A DNA stretch of 64,000 bases, from NCBI GenBank assembly GCA_963669435.1, contig OY770025.1:1240001-1304000 (forward strand), read 5' to 3'. The notes beneath the pieces were generated by a model that did no database searches, was not told the DNA's origin, and worked only from the letters and a program-made list of their open reading frames with translations. The stretch is from CALJFL01 sp963669435. GTDB lineage: Bacteria; Pseudomonadota; Gammaproteobacteria; Pseudomonadales; Halieaceae. This document shows positions 17,575 through 24,976 of this stretch, piece by piece (within the stretch, counting starts at the first letter, position 1; every line of letters begins with the position of its first letter). The position numbers and the translations under genes are program-made.

Positions 17575-18816
17575 CTAAAATTTAACCTGGGCAGTCAGCC
17601 AGAATTTGTCAGTGTCGGTGTAACGGCTGTCGTCATCAGTGTCAAAACTGGCAAGCTTGGCCTGCAAGGTCAGGGTATCGTTAAACGGCCAGGTGGCGAC
17701 GAAGTCGATCTCGCTGCCGAAATCCGCACTGGAAGACTCTGCCTGGAAGTCGTGGTAGACCGCGGCCAGTTTAACCGGGCCAACCTTCCCACTCACACCG
17801 ACGTAGGCATCCTCGATACCATCGCCCGGGGTAACCAGGAACTTGTCCGCCCAACCCTGGAATTTATGCAGGGTCGCCAGTGGCGTCTTGAAGCCTACAC
17901 CTTCATCGGCCGCCAGCACTTCGTAGCCCGCCTTTACCGTCACCGGCTTGAAGCTTGCGGAAACTTCTGCAAAGTAATAATCCGTGTCATAGCTTAGGGT
18001 ACTGTCACCACTGTCAGACTGGCGCGCATAACTGGCCACCAGGCTCAGCAGTTCAAACTTACCGGAGTACTCAAGCCCAAAGGTCTGGGTGCTATTGTCT
18101 TCTGCGCGACCAGAGGGAAAGCCGCTTTGTGGTTCCACGTCGATCAGGTAACCAAAGCTCGCGAGGCTATGACCCTCGGCAATCTGGTAATCGACACGCA
18201 GCAATCCAGTATCCCCTTCCCACTCAGCAGGCTGCGCGCCGTCGTCCGGTCCGAATATCCGGTTCACTTGATCGACATAACTCAGGTCGACCTTGAGCCC
18301 AGCAGCTGGTTCTAGCAACAATCGCGCGGCATCATAAGTCTGTTCGTTCTGGCGCCAGGCAACGCCACCGACAAAACGCTGGCTGCCCTGAACGATTCGC
18401 TGTCGGCCCGCCGTCGCACTGCCGCTTTCGAAAGCATACTTAACCCAGAGTTGGTTCAGGTCTGTGCCCTCGGGGTCGGCGATGACCGGATACTCGCCCT
18501 TGCCGTTCTCGGTAGAGTTGTAGTCATCCGGCCCGATGGCAGAGACGTCATCGATTTCCAGCTGGCCGCTGAAACCCTTGAACGTTCCTGAGGTGAGGGT
18601 CAGGCGGCTGCGCAACAACGACGCTTCCGCATCCTCGTCAAAGCCGTCCTGGTCTACGCCTTCGAAACGATAGCGGAAATTCAATGCTACGCTACCGTCA
18701 GTAATAAGATCCTTCAGCTCATCCCCGGAAGACTCCATTTCCTCTGCCGCCGCCGGCAGTGTCATTGCCGTTGCACTCGCCACGGAAAGCAGTGCACACA
18801 TCATTTTCCTTTTCAT
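17575..18816 (-). CDS. Alginate-export-family outer-membrane porin of the nitrate locus
   Basis: A 413-residue outer-membrane beta-barrel. The signal peptide ends near residue 24 (LPAAAEE). Alternating amphipathic strands follow through the length, with the typical segments FRYRFEGVDQDGF, RLTLTSGTFKGF and GRQRIVQGSQRFVGGVAWRQNEQTYD. The C-terminus ends in Phe (LTAQVKF), the outer-membrane insertion signal. The pattern is that of the alginate_exp porin family, which often accompanies nitrate assimilation genes in marine gammaproteobacteria and is thought to let nitrate through. It is first in a unit with nasT and nasS. GGAGTG precedes the ATG, directly behind the leader hairpin. Confidence 0.85.
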   Translation of the reverse strand: MKRKMMCALLSVASATAMTLPAAAEEMESSGDELKDLITDGSVALNFRYRFEGVDQDGFDEDAEASLLRSRLTLTSGTFKGFSGQLEIDDVSAIGPDDYNSTENGKGEYPVIADPEGTDLNQLWVKYAFESGSATAGRQRIVQGSQRFVGGVAWRQNEQTYDAARLLLEPAAGLKVDLSYVDQVNRIFGPDDGAQPAEWEGDTGLLRVDYQIAEGHSLASFGYLIDVEPQSGFPSGRAEDNSTQTFGLEYSGKFELLSLVASYARQSDSGDSTLSYDTDYYFAEVSASFKPVTVKAGYEVLAADEGVGFKTPLATLHKFQGWADKFLVTPGDGIEDAYVGVSGKVGPVKLAAVYHDFQAESSSADFGSEIDFVATWPFNDTLTLQAKLASFDTDDDSRYTDTDKFWLTAQVKF

Positions 18817-18826
18817 TTTTCACTCC

Positions 18827-18879
18827 AAAAAAAAGCCCGCTTCCCGATTGATTTGTGATCAACCGAAAAAGCGGGCTTT
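18827..18879 (-). terminator. Strong leader terminator (attenuator) before the porin gene
   Basis: On the minus strand AAAGCCCGCTT pairs perfectly with AAGCGGGCTTT. The inner part CGGTTGAT / ATCAATCG pairs again around a CACAA loop, and a run of T follows. The T run touches the porin ribosome site, so the hairpin is in the 5' leader of porin-nasT-nasS, not behind another gene. It should stop transcription unless an antiterminator acts. Confidence 0.8.
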
Positions 18880-18903
18880 CTTACCCATATCATCAAAATG
18901 TCA

Positions 18904-18928
18904 GTAGCGAGAGTTAGCTTCTCGCCAC
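18904..18928 (-). promoter_or_regulatory. 5' leader hairpin of the porin-nasTS transcript
   Basis: GTGGCGAGA pairs with TCTCGCTAC (nine pairs, one G-U) around the loop AGCTAAC. It begins at the predicted start site of the sigma-54 promoter. Together with the downstream terminator it could form a NasT-controlled switch. The loop has seven rather than six bases, so it is not a clean ANTAR target. Confidence 0.4.
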
Positions 18929-18937
18929 CCAGGAGAG

Positions 18938-18953
18938 AGCAAAGAGCGTGCCA
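18938..18953 (-). promoter_or_regulatory. Sigma-54 promoter of porin-nasT-nasS
   Basis: The minus strand reads TGGCACG-CTCT-TTGCT, identical to the sigma-54 consensus at every specified position. The expected start site is about 18927, giving a leader of roughly 110 bases before the porin ATG. Confidence 0.88.
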
Positions 18954-19038
18954 GATTCATATCCTATTGATTTTTAAAGGATTATTCATCCCGCGAATCT
19001 GCACACGCCCAGCCGGGTTGCTCACGCTCGGTGCACGC

Positions 19039-19055
19039 TGCACCGAAACAGTCCA
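19039..19055. promoter_or_regulatory. NtrC-like enhancer site 1
   Basis: TGCACC-GAAAC-AGTCCA matches the NtrC dyad at 10 of 12 positions. Its centre is about 120 bases upstream of the porin start site. The overlapping dyad GGTGCA-CGC-TGCACC (19030-19044) is also perfect but has the arms in reversed order. Confidence 0.5.
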
Positions 19056-19062
19056 AAAAAGA

Positions 19063-19079
19063 TGCGCCCTAATGATGCA
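19063..19079. promoter_or_regulatory. NtrC-like enhancer site 2
   Basis: TGCGCC-CTAAT-GATGCA matches TGCACC-N5-GGTGCA at 10 of 12 positions, about 144 bases upstream of the porin start site. It is 24 bases from site 1, giving the paired arrangement common at NtrC-activated promoters. Both sites lie just before the divergent sulfatase gene. Confidence 0.55.
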
Positions 19080-19143
19080 AATTGTGTTCTGGAGAGGCGC
19101 TTCTATACTTATTTTGCACCTCACTCATCACCAAGGATTCCCC

Positions 19144-20688
19144 ATGACAATCCACACTCTTTTATCGCCTGGCAGGCTGTGCATGCTGTTGGCGTTTTCC
19201 CTGCTGGCAGTTTCCGCGCGCGCTGCAGACAAGCCCAATATCCTGGTCATCTGGGGTGACGATGTCGGCTGGTTCAATATCAGCGCCTATAACCACGGCA
19301 TGATGGGTTACAAAACGCCTAACATTGATCGGATCGCCAAGGAAGGTGTGATGTTCACCGACTGGTACGGGCAACAAAGTTGTACCGCCGGCCGCGCCGC
19401 CTTTGTCACCGGGCAATCACCGATACGTACGGGCCTGACCAAGGTCGGTTTGCCTGGCGCCAAGGAAGGTATGAGTGAGAAAGATCCTACCATCGCCGGG
19501 CTGCTGAAAAACCACGGCTACGTGACCGGTCAGTTTGGCAAAAACCACCTCGGTGACCGGGACGAACATCTGCCAACCAATCATGGCTTTGACGAATTCT
19601 TCGGCAACCTCTACCACCTCAATGCAGAAGACGAGCCAGAGAATGTTGATTACCCGAAAGACCCGGAGTTTCGCAAGCGCTTTGGCCCACGCGGGGTGAT
19701 CAAATCCAGCGCTGATGGACAGGTGGAAGACACCGGGCCGCTTACGATGAAGCGCATGGAAACCGTGGACGATGAAGCTACGGCGGCAGCCCTCAAATTT
19801 ATCGACGAGGCACACCGGGACGGCAAGCCGTTCTTTGTCTGGTGGAATTCTACCCGCATGCATGTGTGGACGCGCCTGAAGCCTGAGTCCGAAGGCGTGA
19901 CCGGGCTGGGCATTTACCCCGACGGCATGGTCGAACACGACGGTCACGTGGGCCAGTTGCTGGACAAGCTCGATGCCCTGGGCATTGCCGACAACACCAT
20001 TGTCATGTATTCCACCGACAACGGCGCCGAGGCAATGACCTGGCCCGACGGTGGCACTATCCCCTTCCGTGGCGAAAAGAACACCAACTGGGAGGGCGGA
20101 TACCGTGTGCCCATGGCCATGCGTTGGCCCGGCGTTATTGAATCTGGAATGGTATCTAACGATATGGGGGCGCATGAAGATATGTTGCCCACCTTTATGG
20201 CAGCCGTGGGCGAAGCCGACATCAAGGAAAAGCTGCTTAAAGGCCACCGCGCCATGGGCAGACGTTATAACGTGCACCTGGATGGCTACAACCTGATGCC
20301 CTATCTCAGCGGTGACGCGGACAAAAGTCCGCGAGAAGACTTCCTGTACTGGACAGACGACGGGGATATTGCTGCGCTGCGTTACAACAACTGGAAGATT
20401 GTATTCATGGAGCAGCGCGGCCATGGTTTTGACGTGTGGCAGGAACCGTTTGTACCCCTGCGCTTCCCCAAGCTTTTTAACCTGCGCACCGATCCCTTTG
20501 AGCGCGCGGATCACGAGGGCATGGGCTACCAACGCTGGCGCGCCGAACGCATGTTTGCCCTGGCGCCGGCCCAGGCCTACGTGGCGAAGTGGTTGAAGAC
20601 GTTTGAGGATTATCCGCCGCGGCAGAAACCGGGCTCGTTCAGCCTGCAGAACGCGATGGATGAAATCGCTTCAGGGAGTCCGCAGTAA
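19144..20688 (+). CDS. Exported arylsulfatase
   Basis: A 514-residue type I sulfatase that hydrolyses sulfate esters. The signal peptide is residues 1-27 (MLLAFSLLAVSARA). Metal ligands D39 and D40 lie in WGDDVGW. The formylglycine motif is C80-TAGR, so activation by a formylglycine-generating enzyme or anSME is required; neither is in the window. Further family features are GKNHLGD and the STDNGAE metal site. The frame is open back to 18898, but ATG 19144 has AAGGA upstream and begins the signal peptide. The gene is divergent from the porin-nasTS unit, with NtrC-like sites in the shared region. The substrate is unknown. Confidence 0.92.
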   Translation: MTIHTLLSPGRLCMLLAFSLLAVSARAADKPNILVIWGDDVGWFNISAYNHGMMGYKTPNIDRIAKEGVMFTDWYGQQSCTAGRAAFVTGQSPIRTGLTKVGLPGAKEGMSEKDPTIAGLLKNHGYVTGQFGKNHLGDRDEHLPTNHGFDEFFGNLYHLNAEDEPENVDYPKDPEFRKRFGPRGVIKSSADGQVEDTGPLTMKRMETVDDEATAAALKFIDEAHRDGKPFFVWWNSTRMHVWTRLKPESEGVTGLGIYPDGMVEHDGHVGQLLDKLDALGIADNTIVMYSTDNGAEAMTWPDGGTIPFRGEKNTNWEGGYRVPMAMRWPGVIESGMVSNDMGAHEDMLPTFMAAVGEADIKEKLLKGHRAMGRRYNVHLDGYNLMPYLSGDADKSPREDFLYWTDDGDIAALRYNNWKIVFMEQRGHGFDVWQEPFVPLRFPKLFNLRTDPFERADHEGMGYQRWRAERMFALAPAQAYVAKWLKTFEDYPPRQKPGSFSLQNAMDEIASGSPQ

Positions 20689-20721
20689 TTCCCTGTCGCA
20701 ATCTGCCAGTTCAAGAACCGT

Positions 20722-20740
20722 GGAGAAGTTCAGCTTCTCC
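20722..20740. terminator. Weak hairpin between convergent genes
   Basis: GGAGAAG pairs with CTTCTCC around a TTCAG loop between the ends of the sulfatase and the AbgT gene. No T run follows on either strand, so termination is only a possibility. Confidence 0.25.
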
Positions 20741-20764
20741 CCAGGTTTCAACCATGCAATAGAT

Positions 20765-22351
20765 TTACGCCGGATAAACGTAATTGGCCTGCAACCCCAG
20801 GGGGAAGCCCAGTGCCCAATATATCAACAGGAAGGCTGTCCACAGCACCAGCAAGCTGATCGAATAGGGAAGCATCATTGCAGTGACCGTACCAATCCCC
20901 GTCTCTTTAATGTAACGCTGGCAGTAAACCACCACCAGCGGGAAGTACGGCATCAGCGGGGTGATGATGTTTGTCGTAGAATCGCCAACACGATAGGCCG
21001 CCTGGGTAAGGTCAGGGGAGACGCCCAGTTCCATTAGCATGGGCACGAAAATGGGGGCAAGCAACGCCCACTTGGCAGAGGCGGAACCTACAAACAGGTT
21101 CACCAGACCAGTCAGCAATACAATCCCCACCAACGTAATAGCGATAGGCAATCCTGCCGCTTTCAATGCAGCCGCGCCCTGTAATGCCAGCAGTACCCCT
21201 AGATTTGATTGGCTAAAGGCGAAAATAAACTGGGCTATAAAGAACATAATGACCAGGTAATAGGCCATGGTTTCCATGGTCTTACTCATACCCATAATAA
21301 TATCTTTGGCACTACTCACCGTACCCGCGCTGTAGCCGTAAACCACACCGGGAACCAGAAACAGCAGGAAAATAAGCGGCACGATAGAACCCATTAACGG
21401 AGCTCCGGGCTCAGTCAACGAGCCACCAGGCCCGCGCCAGGCTGAACTCTCAGGCAATGCAGACACCACAAGCAATACCAGGGTGGCCAACATGCACCAG
21501 GCGGCCGCCCGCAAACCGCGGGCTTCATCCGGGGTCAGCTCAGTCATTGTTCCCGCGCCCTCGGCATCGTCGTCCACTGCATACGATTGCAAGCGCGGCT
21601 CAACAATCCGTTCAGTGACAAACCACCCAACGAGTACCACAAGCAGGGTGGAGGACGCCGTAAAGTAATAGTTGTTCAGCGGATTGAGCATTACCTCGGC
21701 ATTAAGAATCTGTGCGCTGGACTGGGAGATGCCCTGCAACATGGGATCTATTGCTGAGGGCACAAAATTTGCGGAGAACCCGCCAGACACCCCGGCAAAG
21801 GCCGCAGCAATTCCAGCCAGCGGGTGCCGACCCGCCGCATAGAAAATAACACCCCCCAACGGGATAACCAGAACATACCCCGCGTCTGCTGCCACATGGC
21901 TAAACACACCCACGAGGATAAGCAGTGGTGTTAGTAGCCACCGCGCAGTCACCCTCAACATGGCGCGCAAGGCTGAACTGATAAACCCCGTATGCTCGGC
22001 GACACCTATACCCAGCATCGCCACCAGCACCACACCAACGGGGTGGAAATGGGCGAAAGTCTTCACCATTGACGACATGAAATTGACCAACGCGCTGCCG
22101 GACAGCTGGTTCACGATTACCAATGGTTCGCCGGTACGCGGATCCAACACTTCCCAGGCGATATAGGACATCAGCCAGGACAGCAACCAGACGGCCACTA
22201 ATAATCCGATGAACAGCAAGGTGGGATCCGGGAGTTTATTGCCCAGGCGCTCAATGCTGGCCAGCGCACGTTGGCCTACAGAGGATTGACTCACTTCATT
22301 CACAACGCTGAACTCCGATATCTTATCTGCTGGTAAAACCAGAGCCGACAC
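20765..22351 (-). CDS. AbgT-family transporter
   Basis: A 528-residue membrane protein of the p-aminobenzoyl-glutamate transporter family, with about 11-13 hydrophobic segments. Family motifs include LPDPTLLFIGLLV, the AGFSAN-type segment ASGVSGGFSANFVPSAIDPML read here as AGVSGGFSANFV, and the C-terminal GDSTTNIITPLMPYFPLVV. Members import p-aminobenzoyl-glutamate or export sulfonamides. The start is uncertain: 22351 is a GTG with no clear ribosome site, and a GTG about 15 codons in (after CGGAG) is an alternative. It stands alone, convergent with the sulfatase. Confidence 0.9.
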   Translation of the reverse strand: MSALVLPADKISEFSVVNEVSQSSVGQRALASIERLGNKLPDPTLLFIGLLVAVWLLSWLMSYIAWEVLDPRTGEPLVIVNQLSGSALVNFMSSMVKTFAHFHPVGVVLVAMLGIGVAEHTGFISSALRAMLRVTARWLLTPLLILVGVFSHVAADAGYVLVIPLGGVIFYAAGRHPLAGIAAAFAGVSGGFSANFVPSAIDPMLQGISQSSAQILNAEVMLNPLNNYYFTASSTLLVVLVGWFVTERIVEPRLQSYAVDDDAEGAGTMTELTPDEARGLRAAAWCMLATLVLLVVSALPESSAWRGPGGSLTEPGAPLMGSIVPLIFLLFLVPGVVYGYSAGTVSSAKDIIMGMSKTMETMAYYLVIMFFIAQFIFAFSQSNLGVLLALQGAAALKAAGLPIAITLVGIVLLTGLVNLFVGSASAKWALLAPIFVPMLMELGVSPDLTQAAYRVGDSTTNIITPLMPYFPLVVVYCQRYIKETGIGTVTAMMLPYSISLLVLWTAFLLIYWALGFPLGLQANYVYPA

Positions 22352-22449
22352 TACGGCGGCCGCTTCTCTCGCTTCACCACACTTCTGTTATCAGCAAATC
22401 ATGCCGAGCCCGGAACTTGATTACAACTGCTGATCCAAACCAAGCGCAT

Positions 22450-22477
22450 TTGCGCTACGGGTCACATTGTCTATTCT
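22450..22477 (+). promoter_or_regulatory. Possible sigma-70 promoter for the fatty acyl reductase
   Basis: TTGCGC and TATTCT are spaced by 16 bases, about 65 bases before the ATG at 22541. The match is modest and was found by eye. Confidence 0.3.
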
Positions 22478-22540
22478 CAATGGACGCCTGCGGTCGAGAC
22501 GGGCCTACTTAATAAAACGCACTGTAGAAGGACAACGTCT

Positions 22541-24601
22541 ATGAATTATTTTGTAACCGGTGGTACAGGCTTTATCGGTCGCTTCCTGGTGCCCAAATTG
22601 CTGGACCGCGGTGGCATCGTTTACCTGCTGGTTCGTCCCAGTTCCGTACACAAGGTCGAGGGATTGAGGGAGTTCTGGGGTGCCGACGAGGATCAGGTGA
22701 TCGCCGTTGAGGGTGACCTGAGCAAAAATCGACTGGGCGTCAAACCCTCGTGGATCAAGAAATTCGCCGGCAAGATTGACCACTTCTTTCACCTGGCTGC
22801 CATCTACGATATGAAGGCCGATGCCGAAAGCCAGCGTATCAGCAATGTGAAAGGGACGGCGCAAGCGATCGCCTTATCCAAGGCATTGCGGTCCGGCTGT
22901 TTTCACCAGGTCTCCTCCATCGCCGCAGCCGGTCTGTATGAAGGCAGCTTCACTGAAGATATGTTCGAGGAAGCCGGCGCGCTCGATCACCCCTACTTCC
23001 TGACCAAGCACGAATCTGAAGGACTGGTGCGTGATGAAAAACGCATGAAATGGCGAATCTACCGACCTGGCATGGTGGTGGGTGACTCCACTACCGGGGA
23101 GATGGACAAGGTCGATGGGCCCTATTACTTTTTTGGCGTGCTCAAGAGGCTGAGTTCTGTCACCTCCAAGCGCGTACCCCTGGTGCTAAACAAAGCCGGC
23201 ACACTAAACATCGTTCCCGTGGATTACGTGGTGGATGCCATCGACCACCTTGCCCACGTACCGGACCGCGACAGAGAGTGCTTTTTCATTACTGACCCAG
23301 ACGGGATCCGTGTGGGTGATTTGCTCAAGGTGATGATGAAAGTCTCCGGCGGGCCCAGCCTGCGCGCACTGGATATCAAGCTGCTCGATAAGGCGACCCA
23401 AAAAGTCGGCGAAGGTATCGGCAAGGTAAAGCCCGTTAAGTCGCTGGCGGACACCGCATTGAGCAAGCTGGGCATACCACCGCAGATTATCGGCTACCTG
23501 AATTATCCAACCCACTTCGATTCCACCAAGACCCGCGAGATCCTCGACGAAGCAGATATCGTCTGCCCACCCTACGAAGACTACGCACAGGTATTGTGGG
23601 ATTACTGGCTGGACAACCTGCGCCCTGGCAAACGATCCCGGGTTAGCGAAACCGACGGCATGTTCAACGAGCTAATTGGGCGCCCCACCCTGTCGGCTAT
23701 CCGCCGTAAGGTACAGGGCCAGGTGGTCATGGTTACCGGCGCCACCAGCGGAATCGGCAAAGAATGTGCCCTGCGCCTGGCAAAGGCCGACGCGACCGTC
23801 TTACTGGTCGCGCGCACGGTTGAAAAACTCGACGAAACCCTGGAGGAAATCGCCGCTAGCGGTGGCACAGCCCAGGCATACTCCTGCGATGTATCTTCGG
23901 AGAAAGACTGCAAGAAACTGGTTCGGGATGTACTCAAGGACCACAGTCACGTCGATGTATTAATCAACAACGCGGGGCGCTCGATCCGCCGTTCGGTACG
24001 TTACAGCTATGATCGATTTCACGACTTCGAACGCACCATGGAACTCAATTACTTCGGCGCCCTGCGACTGATCACCGGCTTCTTGCCCAGCATGGAAGAA
24101 CGGGAAAATGGCCATATCATCAATATCTCGTCTATTGGTGTACTGACCAATCCGCCCCGGTTCTCCGCCTATGTGGCGTCCAAGTCGGCACTCGATGCCT
24201 TCAGCCTTTGCGCTGCACCGGAATATTCAGCCCAGAACATCGCCTTTACCACTGTTCATATGCCGCTGGTGCGAACACCCATGATCGCACCGACCAGCAT
24301 CTACAAAGCATTTCCTACGCTGTCGCCGGAGCAGGCACGGGACCTGGTAATGAAAGCGATTGTCTCCAAGAAGAAGAAACTGTCCACGGGGCTGGGCGTC
24401 GCCGGTGCCGTTGCGCAGACCACGCTACCTAATTTCACGGAGGCAATTCTAAGTCAGGCCTACGACCTGTTTCCCGATTCAGCGGCAGCCCGTGGCTTGA
24501 GTGAAGAAGAGGCCGAGGAGGAACGTAAGAAAATTCCCACCTCCAAGCGGCAGATAGCTCGCCAGATATTTATCCGTGCCCTGCGCGGTGTGCATTGGTA
24601 G
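22541..24601 (+). CDS. Marinobacter-type fatty acyl-CoA/ACP reductase (two SDR domains)
   Basis: A 686-residue protein with two reductase domains in tandem. The N-terminal extended SDR begins with TGGTGFIGRFL and has Y152 and K156 of the active site (PYFLTK). The C-terminal classical SDR has VTGATSGIG near 397-405, NNAGRSIRRS, and Y544/K548 (AYVASK). The order, length and phrases such as DKVDGPYYFF and NISSIGVLTN-PRFSAYV are those I know from the alcohol-forming fatty acyl reductase of Marinobacter. That enzyme reduces acyl-CoA or acyl-ACP to the fatty alcohol, feeding wax ester synthesis. The domain split fits the two successive NADPH reductions. AAGGACAACGTCT before the ATG is a fair ribosome site. 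No wax ester synthase is in the window. Confidence 0.88.
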   Translation: MNYFVTGGTGFIGRFLVPKLLDRGGIVYLLVRPSSVHKVEGLREFWGADEDQVIAVEGDLSKNRLGVKPSWIKKFAGKIDHFFHLAAIYDMKADAESQRISNVKGTAQAIALSKALRSGCFHQVSSIAAAGLYEGSFTEDMFEEAGALDHPYFLTKHESEGLVRDEKRMKWRIYRPGMVVGDSTTGEMDKVDGPYYFFGVLKRLSSVTSKRVPLVLNKAGTLNIVPVDYVVDAIDHLAHVPDRDRECFFITDPDGIRVGDLLKVMMKVSGGPSLRALDIKLLDKATQKVGEGIGKVKPVKSLADTALSKLGIPPQIIGYLNYPTHFDSTKTREILDEADIVCPPYEDYAQVLWDYWLDNLRPGKRSRVSETDGMFNELIGRPTLSAIRRKVQGQVVMVTGATSGIGKECALRLAKADATVLLVARTVEKLDETLEEIAASGGTAQAYSCDVSSEKDCKKLVRDVLKDHSHVDVLINNAGRSIRRSVRYSYDRFHDFERTMELNYFGALRLITGFLPSMEERENGHIINISSIGVLTNPPRFSAYVASKSALDAFSLCAAPEYSAQNIAFTTVHMPLVRTPMIAPTSIYKAFPTLSPEQARDLVMKAIVSKKKKLSTGLGVAGAVAQTTLPNFTEAILSQAYDLFPDSAAARGLSEEEAEEERKKIPTSKRQIARQIFIRALRGVHW

Positions 24602-24616
24602 CCGGGCAGAATTCAA

Positions 24617-24970
24617 CTAGGGAGTCAGAGGGCGTGGCGCACCGTCCGGCGCCACATTCACGAAAGTGATTTTGGTGACAAACAGAGGCGAGCGGGTGCC
24701 CGCGAGCTTCTCGCCGATAACCTCAATCTGGTAAGTCACCGAGGTTGTGCCCTTGCGCACCAGCTGCACATCAAAGCACAACAACTCCCCGGGCTGGATC
24801 GGGTTCTTGAAGTTCACCTCACTCAGTGACACGGTAACCAACCGGTTGCCCGGAAAGTCCAGGCTCGCTGTGATATAGGCGGACTCATCGACCCACTTCA
24901 GCAGGTTGCCACCGAACAGGTAGCCCTGGTCATTAAGGAACTCCGGCAATACGAGTTTTCTGTGTTGCAT
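24617..24970 (-). CDS. Hotdog-fold acyl-CoA thioesterase
   Basis: A 117-residue single hotdog domain. The family segment NDQGYLFGGNLLKWVDESAYITAS carries the conserved Asn/Asp-Gly-Gly arrangement of the YciA/4HBT-type acyl-CoA thioesterases, and VNFKNPIQPGELL follows as usual. It would hydrolyse acyl-CoA in the cytoplasm. It starts 6 bases after the stop of the upstream same-strand gene and probably shares its transcript. It converges with the fatty acyl reductase, which also handles acyl chains. Specificity cannot be read from sequence. Confidence 0.85.
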   Translation of the reverse strand: MQHRKLVLPEFLNDQGYLFGGNLLKWVDESAYITASLDFPGNRLVTVSLSEVNFKNPIQPGELLCFDVQLVRKGTTSVTYQIEVIGEKLAGTRSPLFVTKITFVNVAPDGAPRPLTP

Positions 24971-24976
24971 ACCGGG

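Noticed and set aside
19417..20532. 371-codon open frame opposite the sulfatase gene
   Set aside because: It is the mirror of a well-supported gene, with no family motif and no ribosome site; GC-rich codon use in the sulfatase explains the open antisense frame.
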